From Candidatus Syntropharchaeum butanivorans (GTDB lineage Archaea; Halobacteriota; Syntropharchaeia; Syntropharchaeales; Syntropharchaeaceae): 64,000 nt of DNA. The number at the start of each line of letters is the position of its first letter. Position 1 is the first letter of the stretch. The position numbers were made by a program, and so were the translations under genes. Of the stretch, positions 8,575 through 18,456 are shown one piece after another. The DNA lies in the NCBI GenBank assembly GCA_001766825.1, contig LYOR01000003.1, positions 155,219-219,218 on the forward strand. The letters are read 5' to 3'. Under the pieces are notes generated by a model that ran no database searches, was not told the origin of the DNA, and saw nothing but the letters and a program-made list of their open reading frames with translations.

Positions 8575-10500
8575 ATGGGATGGATCGATTACGCATACTG
8601 GATTGCACTCTTGCCCCTGATCGGTTTTGTCCTTGAGCTGTTCATCGGTAAGTACACGTGGAAACAGGGAGGGATATTCGCAAATCTCACGATACTCGGA
8701 TCGACCATCATCTCAATCGGAACACTGATAGAGGTTCTGGGTGGTGCAAGGATCGATGTATCTGTCCCATGGTTCTATCAGGGGATCGTTGTTGGTTACA
8801 TGATCGACCCGCTCGCGATCGTGATGCTGTGTATGGTTTCATTCGTGAGCCTCATGATCCACATCTACGCGTTGGGCTACATGGAGGAGGACCCAGACAA
8901 ATCACTATACTTCGCCGAGACCTCACTCTTCACCTGCGGGATGCTCGGGCTTGTTCTATCGAACAACTTACTTCAGCTCTTTATCTTCTGGGAGCTTGTG
9001 GGGCTATGCTCGTATCTTCTCATCGGGTTCTGGTGGTACAAGCCTGAGGCTGCAGCAGCAGGTAAGAAGGCATTCCTGACAACCCGTGTGGGTGATGTCC
9101 TCTTCCTTCTTGGTATTATCCTCCTCTACTATAACGTCTCACACCTTCCAGAGCCGCTCACCTTCCAGTACATCTTCTCTCTCGAGGTGCTTGAGGCGAT
9201 TCCACCCACGCATCTCACAGCGATCGCACTCCTCTTTTTGGGAGGTGCTGTAGGTAAGAGTTCCCAGTTCCCGCTTCATGTCTGGATACCGGATGCGATG
9301 GAGGGCCCAACGACCGTTTCAGCTCTCATTCACGCGGCAACGATGGTAACAGCAGGTATATACCTTGTTGCAAGGACGTATCCGATATTCATCGCATCGC
9401 CCGGTGCGCTTGTCATTGTCGCGGTGCTCGGTGGCTTCACAGCTCTATTTGCAGCAACACTCGGGCTTGTTGTGAACGATATAAAGCGAGTGCTTGCATA
9501 CTCGACGATCAGCCAGCTCGGGTACATGCTGTGCATGCTCGGTGTTGGATCGATAATTGGTGCATTTGCGGTTGGATACTCCCTCTTCCACCTGATCTCC
9601 CATGCATTCTTCAAGGCACTCCTCTTCCTCTGTTCAGGGGTGGTGCTTCACGGGCTCGCGGATACAAGGGATCTACGAGAGATGGGGGGACTCCTGAGCC
9701 GCATGCCTATCACTGCAATTGCGATGCTGATTGGTGCACTCAGCCTTTCAGGGTTCCCACTTACTGCAGGCTTCTTCAGCAAGGACCGGATCATCGAGAC
9801 CGCATACGAGTACGGGGTTGCAACAGGAGACTATCTCCCGTGGATATTCATACTTCTTGCAGCCCTGCTCACCGCGATCTACACATTCAGGCTCTGGTTT
9901 ATGGCATTCACAGGAGAGCCTCGAAGCTACCTGGCAGAGCATGCACATGAGGGTTCGAAGATCATGACGGCACCTCTGATCGTCCTTGCTGCCTTTGCAC
10001 TTGGCTTTGGCATCCTCCAGTCCAGATTCTATGAATTTGTCGGTGCAAACTTTGATACACATCTGATTGGGGAGCTTGCCCATCTTGGAGGTTATCACCT
10101 GCATCATGGTGGCGAGGTTCCACTGATAATCATGATCCTCCCTGCAATCTGTGCGATAGGAGGGATCGCAATCGCGGCAGGTATCTGGTACAACAACAGG
10201 GTCGATCTATCAAGATACATCTCAAAGAGCAACCCGATCTATAGATTGCTCTGGAACAAGTACTACCTTGACTATATCTTCAAGGATCTCATCGCAGAGC
10301 GGCTCTTTGGATTTGTGGCCCTTCTTGCAGAGGCGTTTGATAGGTGTATCATCGATGGGATCGTCAATGGGATAAGCCGGGCGATCATCGCGATCGGATC
10401 AGGCTTGAAGAGGATCCAGACAGGTGTTGTTGAGACGTATGCGACCGCGGTTGTGATAGGTGTTGTGATACTTATACTGCTTATAGGAGGTGTCCTCTGA
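8575..10500 (+). CDS. fpoL: F420H2 dehydrogenase subunit L
   Basis: NuoL-like antiporter subunit; FWELVGLCSYLLIGFWW, HVWIPDAMEGPTTVSALIHAATMVTAG. Confidence 0.95.
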   Translation: MGWIDYAYWIALLPLIGFVLELFIGKYTWKQGGIFANLTILGSTIISIGTLIEVLGGARIDVSVPWFYQGIVVGYMIDPLAIVMLCMVSFVSLMIHIYALGYMEEDPDKSLYFAETSLFTCGMLGLVLSNNLLQLFIFWELVGLCSYLLIGFWWYKPEAAAAGKKAFLTTRVGDVLFLLGIILLYYNVSHLPEPLTFQYIFSLEVLEAIPPTHLTAIALLFLGGAVGKSSQFPLHVWIPDAMEGPTTVSALIHAATMVTAGIYLVARTYPIFIASPGALVIVAVLGGFTALFAATLGLVVNDIKRVLAYSTISQLGYMLCMLGVGSIIGAFAVGYSLFHLISHAFFKALLFLCSGVVLHGLADTRDLREMGGLLSRMPITAIAMLIGALSLSGFPLTAGFFSKDRIIETAYEYGVATGDYLPWIFILLAALLTAIYTFRLWFMAFTGEPRSYLAEHAHEGSKIMTAPLIVLAAFALGFGILQSRFYEFVGANFDTHLIGELAHLGGYHLHHGGEVPLIIMILPAICAIGGIAIAAGIWYNNRVDLSRYISKSNPIYRLLWNKYYLDYIFKDLIAERLFGFVALLAEAFDRCIIDGIVNGISRAIIAIGSGLKRIQTGVVETYATAVVIGVVILILLIGGVL

Positions 10501-12038
10501 TGGCCGGACCAATCACCTGGATATTGCTTGTACTTCTTGTTGGGGCGATCATCACATTCCTGACGCGTACACTGCAGCAGGCAAGGATCGTTGCACTCAT
10601 CTCATCAGGGATTGCACTCCTGATCTCCATCCTGATGTATCTGGGATATGAGAGTGGCGCAGGGATGCAGTTCAGGGAGTCGGTGATGTGGATCCCATCG
10701 CTTGGTATCGGGTATAATGTGGGTGTTGACGGTCTGGGGCTCCCGATGGTCATTCTTGCCACACTGATCTCTTTCCTCTGTGTGATATATGCATGGGGGG
10801 AAGAGCACAGGGCAAACCAGTTCTTTGCACTGGTACTGCTGATGGATATGGCACTTGTTGGGGTCTTCGCCTCACTTGACTTCTTCCTCTTCTATATATT
10901 CTGGGAGCTCACGCTGATACCGATGTTCTTCCTGATCGGTGTCTGGGGAGGGCCGAGGAAGGACTACTCCGCGATAAAGTTCCTGATATATACGCATGTT
11001 GCGAGTCTCGCAATGTTGCTCGCAATCTTTGCGATGTACTACTTCAACGGAAAGATGACCGGCACCTACACCTTCGATATGATCTATCTGCTTGATGCTT
11101 ATTCGCGGGGAATGGTTCCGATCTCACCCTACTGGATCAATCTCATCATCGGTGGGATGCTCTTCGGTTTCCTCGTCAAGATGCCTGCTGTCCCGTTCCA
11201 TACCTGGTTGCCGGATGCACATGTTGAGGCGCCCACTGTAGGAAGCATCCTACTTGCAGCAGTACTTCTTAAGATGGGGGGCTATGGTCTTTTCAGGGTG
11301 ATAATCCCGCTTATGGCAAACCCTGATGCATCCACACGCTTTGTCCTTGTGATCGCGGTATTTGGCGTTGTTAGCATCTTATTCAGCACATTTGTCGCGC
11401 TTGCGCAGAAGGATCTCAAGAAGCTCGTTGCATACTCGAGCATTGGGCATATGGGGTATGTTTCCCTCGGTGTCGCGGGTGCGGTCGCGTTCGGCACGTC
11501 GGATATTCCGAGAATACTTGCAAACACAGGCGCGATGTATCAGATGTTCTCACATGGGATTATCACTGCAGTCCTCTTCGGATCTGTTGGGGTGATACAG
11601 CATGCGACCGGCACGAGGATTATCGAGGATCTTGGAGGGCTCACGAAGCACATGCCGAAGCTTGCATTCATCATGCTTGCAGGTTTCCTTGCATCTCTGG
11701 GTCTTCCTGGTATGAGCGGCTTTGTCGCAGAGTTCTCGATCCTGACAGGTTCATTCCCACAGCTTCCCCACTTCGTCCTGCTTGCAATGTTTGGGATCGT
11801 ATTTGTGGCAGCATACCATCTATGGGCGATACAGCGAGCGCTCTTTGGTCCATACAATGAGTATCTCGGAGATATCCATGATATCGCAATCTATGAGTTG
11901 ATCCCGCTTGCGATACTCGTGGCGCTTATCATCGTGCTTGGAACACCAAACCCTGTCTGCAACCACCTCTATCATGGGGTGATGCAACCAACAGCAACAC
12001 ATATACTGTCTATTCTACCAGAAGGAGGTTTGCTATGA
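10500..12038 (+). CDS. fpoM: F420H2 dehydrogenase subunit M
   Basis: NuoM-like; YIFWELTLIPMFFLIGVWGG, PFHTWLPDAHVEAPTVGSILLAAVLLKMGGYG. Confidence 0.95.
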   Translation: MAGPITWILLVLLVGAIITFLTRTLQQARIVALISSGIALLISILMYLGYESGAGMQFRESVMWIPSLGIGYNVGVDGLGLPMVILATLISFLCVIYAWGEEHRANQFFALVLLMDMALVGVFASLDFFLFYIFWELTLIPMFFLIGVWGGPRKDYSAIKFLIYTHVASLAMLLAIFAMYYFNGKMTGTYTFDMIYLLDAYSRGMVPISPYWINLIIGGMLFGFLVKMPAVPFHTWLPDAHVEAPTVGSILLAAVLLKMGGYGLFRVIIPLMANPDASTRFVLVIAVFGVVSILFSTFVALAQKDLKKLVAYSSIGHMGYVSLGVAGAVAFGTSDIPRILANTGAMYQMFSHGIITAVLFGSVGVIQHATGTRIIEDLGGLTKHMPKLAFIMLAGFLASLGLPGMSGFVAEFSILTGSFPQLPHFVLLAMFGIVFVAAYHLWAIQRALFGPYNEYLGDIHDIAIYELIPLAILVALIIVLGTPNPVCNHLYHGVMQPTATHILSILPEGGLL

Positions 12039-13501
12039 GCTACGGACTGCTATTACCTGAGCTGATTATTGCGGCATCTGCGCTCATCGTGCTTCTCGAC
12101 GTCTTCGTGAAGAACAGCAGAGGGAGGTTTGCAGGGTACGTCAGCATAATAGCGATCTTGGTATCCCTTATCCTCGTTCTGAAAGATGGGCTGGTTGATC
12201 CAACCCCATACTTCAATGATACAATCGTAGTTGACTCGGTAAGCCAGATATTTAATATGATCTTCCTCGTTGTGGCGCTTCTTGTGGTAATTGCAGGGGT
12301 TGCGTACACCGAGGATAAGTTTCATCCCGAGGTCTTCTACTCACTCCTCTTATTTGCAACACTCGGGATGATGATCGTTGCGATATCAAATGATCTGATC
12401 CCGCTATTTGTTGGGTTTGAGCTTGCAAGCCTCGCGACATACCCAATGGCAGCGTTTGAACGGGAGAGGCGTGGGATCGAGGCGTCGATAAAGTACTTCG
12501 TGATCGGGGGGCTATCATCAGCGATCCTCCTCTTCGGACTTTCATACATCTATGGTGTGACCGGGACAACAAACATACCCCAGATCGCAGAAACACTCTC
12601 AGCAAACATCATGAAGCCTGCATCACTCCTCGGTCTCATCTTTGTTGTTGCAGGGTTTGGCTTCAAGATGGCGCTTGTTCCATTCCATATGTGGGCGATC
12701 GATGTTTATGATGGTGCGCCCCACCTCATCTCGGCACTGCTATCATCGGCCTCGAAAAAGATGGCGTTTATCGCCGGTTTCAAGGTCTTGATCGTCGGGC
12801 TCATCGCGCTGCGGTTTGACTGGTACATAGGAATCGCACTTCTTGCTGTCATAACGATGACAGTAGGCAACGTCGTTGCTGCAATCCAGCAGAGTGTCAA
12901 GCGGATGCTTGCATACTCAAGTGTTGCCCACGCAGGATACATAGCGATCGCGTTTGTTGTCATCTCCAAGTCACTTGAGCACGCAGAGATCGCACTTGCA
13001 GGAGGGATCCTCCACATATTCTCTCATGCCCTGATGAATGGAGGTGCGTTCATCCTGGCGAGCATAGTTGCAGCCGGGGTCATAGCAAGGGCGAAGCCCG
13101 GAGAGGAGGATAACCTCGAGAACTATGCGGGTCTCGGGAAAGTTGCGCCTGTGTCAGCTCTTCTGATGGCGATATTGATGCTCTCACTCGGAGGTGTGCC
13201 ACCGCTATTTGGGTTCTTCAGCAAGGCCGTGATATTCCTCTCCGCGATCAAGGCAGACCTTCTCTGGCTTGCTATAATTGGTGTTCTTAACAGTGCACTC
13301 TCACTCTACTATTATGCGAGGGTTGTTATGTACATGTACTGGAAAGATCCGGTTCTTGAGCGTGTGAATGAACCGCTCTTATATGTACTCCCGGTAGCGA
13401 TCGCAACGGTTGGTGTTTTACTCCTCGGGCTTTACCCGCCGACATACAGATGGGCGTTTGAGGCAGCACACACACTCCTTCAGATGGGGGGTGTTCCATG
13501 A
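12035..13501 (+). CDS. fpoN: F420H2 dehydrogenase subunit N
   Basis: NuoN-like; FGFKMALVPFHMWAIDVYDGAPHLISALLSSASKKMAF. Confidence 0.94.
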   Translation: MSYGLLLPELIIAASALIVLLDVFVKNSRGRFAGYVSIIAILVSLILVLKDGLVDPTPYFNDTIVVDSVSQIFNMIFLVVALLVVIAGVAYTEDKFHPEVFYSLLLFATLGMMIVAISNDLIPLFVGFELASLATYPMAAFERERRGIEASIKYFVIGGLSSAILLFGLSYIYGVTGTTNIPQIAETLSANIMKPASLLGLIFVVAGFGFKMALVPFHMWAIDVYDGAPHLISALLSSASKKMAFIAGFKVLIVGLIALRFDWYIGIALLAVITMTVGNVVAAIQQSVKRMLAYSSVAHAGYIAIAFVVISKSLEHAEIALAGGILHIFSHALMNGGAFILASIVAAGVIARAKPGEEDNLENYAGLGKVAPVSALLMAILMLSLGGVPPLFGFFSKAVIFLSAIKADLLWLAIIGVLNSALSLYYYARVVMYMYWKDPVLERVNEPLLYVLPVAIATVGVLLLGLYPPTYRWAFEAAHTLLQMGGVP

Positions 13502-13911
13502 TAAGGCAGGGTTTCTACAGGTTGATGATCACATACTATAACGGATGGGCTGAGTTTGAGAGTATCTATGGTGATATAGACCTTGTGGTCCGTTACCTGA
13601 AGCGTGCTTTGAAGTATGCGGAGAAGTTGAAGGGTGTGGCATCCACGGAGTACGATAAGCAGGTTGCAGAGGCGAATATCAGGAAAAATCGCCTGATTCT
13701 CTCATTGTTCGAGGATAAGATCTCTTTATCTGAGTTTAAAGCAGGGATGATGGAACTTGAGAGGTACCCACTCGCCTTTGCAAGGGGCAGGGAGGATATC
13801 GGAACTGCAAAGGAGGCGATAGAAGGGACAATTCACCGTATTGAGTACACCTATGACCGTTATGATGTGAGATACCCGGTATATGATATGCACCGCTGTG
13901 GGGACAGGTAA
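13498..13911 (+). CDS. uncharacterised soluble helical protein, ATGA-coupled to fpoN
   Basis: Overlaps fpoN stop by 4 nt, same strand; no motif recognised; tail YDRYDVRYPVYDMHRCGDR. Confidence 0.75.
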   Translation: MIRQGFYRLMITYYNGWAEFESIYGDIDLVVRYLKRALKYAEKLKGVASTEYDKQVAEANIRKNRLILSLFEDKISLSEFKAGMMELERYPLAFARGREDIGTAKEAIEGTIHRIEYTYDRYDVRYPVYDMHRCGDR

Positions 13912-13918
13912 ACGCACC

Positions 13919-14800
13919 TCAATACCGCCCCTGCTCTCTTATCTTATTTCTTATACGCCGTGCAAGGTCTCTCAGATCATCCTTCGAGAGTGGGCGTGGT
14001 ATCACACCCTCCCTATCTTCAAGTATTGAGGTTGCAAGATCCCTGAATCGAGCTGCTATGAGAGAATCTGGCCCATGCTCGATCACCGTTCTGCCATAAA
14101 GCTCGCCCTCTGTTATCAGTGGATCGGATGGGATCGCCCCCACAACCTCTGAGCCAACGTTTCTTGCAAACTCACGAACAAGCCCTATATCATCGATCGC
14201 ACCCCTCACATTGTAGATGATCCCCCCAAGCATGGCTCCATCTCTTCCAGCATACCGCTCGATCCCTCTGCAGATGTTATTTGCGGCGTATATCGCGAGG
14301 TAATCTGCAGAGGTCACGATAAAGACCAGGTCTGCAAGCCCCTGGCGAAGTGGCAGCCCAAATCCTCCGCATACAACGTCCCCAAGCACATCGTATATGA
14401 TGATGTCAAGCTCCTCGTCATAGACCCCGAGACGCTTCAGGAGATTGACCGCAACGATGATACCCCTTCCCGCACATCCAACAGCAGGCTCAGGCCCCCC
14501 TGCCTCAACACACAAAACCCCCTGGTATCCATGATACACGATCTCATCAAGCTGGATCGTTTTCCCACCTGCAGTCTCTGTAAGTTCCATCTTTGTACCT
14601 TCTTTCTCCCTTAAGAGATCCAGTACCGTTGCAACCTCGACGTCCCCCCTCAGATTGCGGGTACAGTCGGCTTTTGGGTCGCATCCGATCATCAGCACCT
14701 TTAAACCAGCCTCAGCCCATGCAGCAGCAAGATTCGAAGCTATCGTTGACTTCCCTATGCCTCCTTTACCATAGAATGCAATCTGTCGCGGTTTTCTCAT
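13919..14800 (-). CDS. cfbC: NifH-like ATPase, Ni-sirohydrochlorin a,c-diamide reductive cyclase component (CfbC type)
   Basis: YGKGGIGKSTIASNLAAA, GPEPAVGCAGRG, DVLGDVVCGGFGLPLR (two cluster Cys). Confidence 0.82.
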   Translation of the reverse strand: MRKPRQIAFYGKGGIGKSTIASNLAAAWAEAGLKVLMIGCDPKADCTRNLRGDVEVATVLDLLREKEGTKMELTETAGGKTIQLDEIVYHGYQGVLCVEAGGPEPAVGCAGRGIIVAVNLLKRLGVYDEELDIIIYDVLGDVVCGGFGLPLRQGLADLVFIVTSADYLAIYAANNICRGIERYAGRDGAMLGGIIYNVRGAIDDIGLVREFARNVGSEVVGAIPSDPLITEGELYGRTVIEHGPDSLIAARFRDLATSILEDREGVIPRPLSKDDLRDLARRIRNKIREQGRY

Positions 14801-14917
14801 CTATATCCCCTTTTCAGGTTGCGCCTATAATATTTATCAGGAATGTATTGAGCCGGGCCTGACCCAAAAGTTAAATACCTCTTCACATCTTAGATGGATA
14901 AATAAATCTAACTGGAT

Positions 14918-14990
14918 GGCCGGGGTGGGTTAGTGGTTATGCTAAAGGACTGTGGATCCTTTGACTCGGGTTCGAATCCCGACCTCGGCC
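14918..14990 (+). tRNA. tRNA-His(GTG) with encoded G-1 opposite C73
   Basis: G-1, acceptor GCCGGGG/CCTCGGC, C73; AAGGA-CTGTGGA-TCCTT anticodon arm. Confidence 0.94.
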
Positions 14991-15007
14991 CTGATTTTAA
15001 GGATGAA

Positions 15008-15451
15008 TCAGGACTCTGACCCAAGTGATCTCAGGAACGAGAAGACGTTCTTGACCATGACCTTTGCTGCCTCTTCGTCGTATGGATATGGCACGATGAG
15101 TGTCGGTATACCTTTTGAGCGAATCATGTACTCGATATAGTCGTTTGCAACCGCGCATGCCATACACCCAAAGCTTGGGTCAGGGTCATCCACGATGATG
15201 GCAGCCTCAGCCTCATCGAGAAGCGGCATCATCATCCCTACACGCCCCCTCACACCAGACGGCTCTTCAACTGAGAGGTACTTCAACGACCGTTTGAGAT
15301 CGGCCTCGGTTATGTTCACAGGTGGAGAATCGAGTTCAGGATCCCTGACCTTCTTTGCAACCTCTTTCATCAGTACAATCGCTTCATGCCCCGCCCTTTC
15401 AACGAGATCTGCCAGAATCAAGCTGTTTGGAGGATATATGAGCACTTTCAT
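15008..15451 (-). CDS. methanogenesis marker protein 5-like
   Basis: MKVLIYPPNSLILADLVERAGHEAIVLMKEV...DPDPSFGCMACA; start taken at the conserved MKVLIYPPNS. Confidence 0.65.
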   Translation of the reverse strand: MKVLIYPPNSLILADLVERAGHEAIVLMKEVAKKVRDPELDSPPVNITEADLKRSLKYLSVEEPSGVRGRVGMMMPLLDEAEAAIIVDDPDPSFGCMACAVANDYIEYMIRSKGIPTLIVPYPYDEEAAKVMVKNVFSFLRSLGSES

Positions 15452-15509
15452 CACGTAGGAGAGGCGGTCAGAATATATAAATTTATACATCCACCTCCAA
15501 GTGGCCCTG

Positions 15510-16241
15510 ATGAGGTTCGAGGTGATACCAGCGATTGATCTCAAGGGAGGGAAGTGCGTCCAGCTTGTTCAGGGCGTGAAGGAGGATGTGCTTCTCTCGC
15601 TTGATGATCCGCTGGAGGTTGCAGGAATGTGGATTGATGAGGGTGCAGAGACGCTTCACATAATCGATCTTGATGGTGCGTTTGGCGAGAGGAGTGAGAA
15701 CAGGCGGATAGTTTATGATATTCTCAGGCTTGCAGGTCAGAAGGGCGTAAAAACACAGGTTGGCGGCGGGATAAGAACCCTGAAAGATGCAAAAGGGCTA
15801 CTTGAACGGGGTGCAGATCGCATCATTGTTGCAACCGCTGCACTGAGAAACCCTGATTTTATCAGGATACTCGTTGAGAGGTTTGCTCCGGAACGGGTGA
15901 TGGTTGCACTTGATGCAAGGTCAGGCGAGGTCCAGGTGGAGGGATGGACGAGAGGGTCCGGGAGATCTCCACCAGAGCTTGCTCAGCTTTTTGAATCGCT
16001 TGGTGCTGGGTGGATACTCTTCACGAACATCGATGTTGAGGGACTTATGCAGGGAATCATACTTGATCCGATCGTTGAGATTCTATCAGCGGTTAACATC
16101 CCTGTTCTTGTTGCAGGTGGGATCACGACACTTGAGGATATCGATCTTGTAAAGCATAGCGGTGCAAGCGGTGTGATACTCGGAAGCGCGCTCTATCGTG
16201 GCAAGATCTCACTTGTTGAGGCCTTAAAGATGGTGGAGTAG
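15510..16241 (+). CDS. hisA: phosphoribosylformimino-5-aminoimidazole carboxamide ribotide isomerase (HisA)
   Basis: VIPAIDLKGGKCVQLVQG, HIIDLDGAFG, QVGGGIRTL, AGGITTLEDI. Confidence 0.93.
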   Translation: MRFEVIPAIDLKGGKCVQLVQGVKEDVLLSLDDPLEVAGMWIDEGAETLHIIDLDGAFGERSENRRIVYDILRLAGQKGVKTQVGGGIRTLKDAKGLLERGADRIIVATAALRNPDFIRILVERFAPERVMVALDARSGEVQVEGWTRGSGRSPPELAQLFESLGAGWILFTNIDVEGLMQGIILDPIVEILSAVNIPVLVAGGITTLEDIDLVKHSGASGVILGSALYRGKISLVEALKMVE

Positions 16242-16262
16242 ATAAGATCTATCCGATACTCG

Positions 16263-17039
16263 TCATACACGCTGAAGATCGTAAAATAACGCTATAACTC
16301 CGAGCAGGATCGCAGTCCTTGAGAGTTCCCCGCATGCACCGATCACATCACCTGATATCCCACCGAAGTTTCGATCTGCAAGGACCAGGATGGTGAAAAC
16401 TGTGGGGATCACAATAAGGGCGGTGAGTGAGACTGGGCCTGCAGGCAGGAGAAGTATGATCGCAATTATACTCCCAATTACAATCTGGGGTCCTTTAACT
16501 CTTTCAAGAAAGGCTGAACCAAGCCCTTCAAATGCCGGCCTCCCGACGTACGATATCAGGAGCATCGCGTACTTGGCACCTATCTCTGATACAAAGATCG
16601 CCTTAATAAGTGACGAAAATCCCAGAATCGAAAGCTCCATCAGGACAGAAGCAGCAATGCCTATCACAAAGATGCAGCTTACAAGACCGCTTATCCCGAT
16701 TCCTGTATCCTTCATCGCGGATCGCTTCCGTTCAAGGTTGCCATGCGCCATCATCCCATCTGCAAAGTCTGCAAGCCCATCAATATTGTTAAACCCTGTA
16801 ATCAGGAGTGAAACAAGAAGAACGATGATACCGGTCAGTGAGGGGGGCAGCAGGTAGAAGCTCAGAGCCGCAAATACCGAGGCTATACCCGCTATCAAGG
16901 CACCAACTGCTGGAAGCCAGTATGCATGATCCGCAGCCCCCTCAAAATCCCCGGATCTTACCGGTATTATCGTAAAGAACCCTAAAACATCCTTGAAACC
17001 TTTAAAGGGACGAAAAAAAGATGGATTAAAGAAGCTCAC
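16263..17039 (-). CDS. cobS: adenosylcobinamide-GDP ribazoletransferase (cobalamin synthase)
   Basis: FTIIPVR, NIDGLADFADGMMAHGNLERKRSAMKDTGIG; probable GTG start overlapping the cdhE TGA. Confidence 0.93.
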   Translation of the reverse strand: MSFFNPSFFRPFKGFKDVLGFFTIIPVRSGDFEGAADHAYWLPAVGALIAGIASVFAALSFYLLPPSLTGIIVLLVSLLITGFNNIDGLADFADGMMAHGNLERKRSAMKDTGIGISGLVSCIFVIGIAASVLMELSILGFSSLIKAIFVSEIGAKYAMLLISYVGRPAFEGLGSAFLERVKGPQIVIGSIIAIILLLPAGPVSLTALIVIPTVFTILVLADRNFGGISGDVIGACGELSRTAILLGVIALFYDLQRV

Positions 17040-18454
17040 GCAGCCCCTTCTTCTGCGAGAAGCTTCTCCCACTCCTCTGTGAGGAATGTTGCAATCTCTG
17101 ATGAATCCTTTGGACCGAGTACCACTTTCCAGTCAGGTAGCGCCTCCCTAAGCTCTGGGAGTATCTCTGCTGCAACCCTGGGGATTATAAGGATCCTGTG
17201 CTTGATCTTACTCTCGACGTCAAACTCCTCCATATGCTCCACGATGTTATCCGCACAGAAGTCCCCTGATCCAACCGCGGTATCGACTGAGAGTGCATTT
17301 GTATCTATCACAAGCATCCAGCATTTGACCCTGTATCGATCAAGATCTCCTGAGACGATACCGTATGTGAGTGTGTAGTTCGACGTGACCATCAGCGGGG
17401 ACATCTCATCCGGATCATTGAACGCGTAGAGATCCGGATCAATCGCGGATTCAAGCTTTGGATGCTTGAATATGCCCTCCCTGAGATACACGACCGGCAT
17501 GAACTCCCAGATCTCCGGGAAGTGGAGTATCATGAGGTTCACACCCTTTGTCACGAAGAGATTTGCAAGGTAGTTCTCGTAGTGAGCTGCCATCTTCTTG
17601 TTCTTGAATGACATCGATGCCACCGCGGGTACAGTCATCACAGGGTAGGAGACCTCCTTAACCCCTGCCTTGACACATGCACGACGCAGAAGCGATATAT
17701 TACTGAGCGTCTCTGTTATCGAGTCTGGCTCACAGAATGTACCTGGATCAAGTATCAGGTCGTTGATACCCTCTCTTGCGAAAGTAGCAGCGATAGATCC
17801 GAGCATATCAAGATCGAGTGGTGAGAATATTGCAACGGCCGTTTCATACTCCTTTGCAATCTCAAGGACCTTCTCCCAGTTATCCTTCGTTGCAGCGTAA
17901 AGAAGTGGTTTCTTCCCCTTAAGCACCTTTGCACCGGCTTTTAAGACCTTTGGATCGAGCGAGCAGAGGATTATGGGCAGATCCGTTGTATCAGCAACCT
18001 TCTTAACCGTGTTCTTAAACTTCGTTGGATCACCTGATACAGATCTTATCGCAATCGCATCGACATTGTACTGCACCTTGAACCTGACAAAGCTCATGCT
18101 GGCAATATCATTCACACGCTCAACAAGCCGCTCCTCGCTCATCGTGTCCCATACATCATAGGCTATGATCGTCTTTCCGAAGAACGCAAGCTCCTCTCTG
18201 TGCATCACCTCCTCACCGCCGGTCGTCACCATCTTATCGCCCGAACCGAAGGAGATCTCTGCCATCGGTGGGGCGAGCATGTTCTTTATCTTCTTCAATG
18301 CAGATTTCTTGAGCTTCGGGCACTTATCCACCGTGGTTGTCCGCTCAACAAGCTTAAGTGCGAACTCAAAGCATGAATCACAACCACACTCTCCGCAATC
18401 CTCCTGCGGAAGTAGCTTCATCACCTCTGCCGGTGATTTTACCTTCTCTGCCAT
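17036..18454 (-). CDS. cdhE: acetyl-CoA decarbonylase/synthase gamma subunit (corrinoid Fe-S protein large subunit)
   Basis: N-terminal LLPQEDCGECGCDSCFEFALKLVERTTTVDKCPKL [4Fe-4S] motif plus TIM-barrel domain. Confidence 0.95.
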   Translation of the reverse strand: MAEKVKSPAEVMKLLPQEDCGECGCDSCFEFALKLVERTTTVDKCPKLKKSALKKIKNMLAPPMAEISFGSGDKMVTTGGEEVMHREELAFFGKTIIAYDVWDTMSEERLVERVNDIASMSFVRFKVQYNVDAIAIRSVSGDPTKFKNTVKKVADTTDLPIILCSLDPKVLKAGAKVLKGKKPLLYAATKDNWEKVLEIAKEYETAVAIFSPLDLDMLGSIAATFAREGINDLILDPGTFCEPDSITETLSNISLLRRACVKAGVKEVSYPVMTVPAVASMSFKNKKMAAHYENYLANLFVTKGVNLMILHFPEIWEFMPVVYLREGIFKHPKLESAIDPDLYAFNDPDEMSPLMVTSNYTLTYGIVSGDLDRYRVKCWMLVIDTNALSVDTAVGSGDFCADNIVEHMEEFDVESKIKHRILIIPRVAAEILPELREALPDWKVVLGPKDSSEIATFLTEEWEKLLAEEGAA

Positions 18455-18456
18455 CT

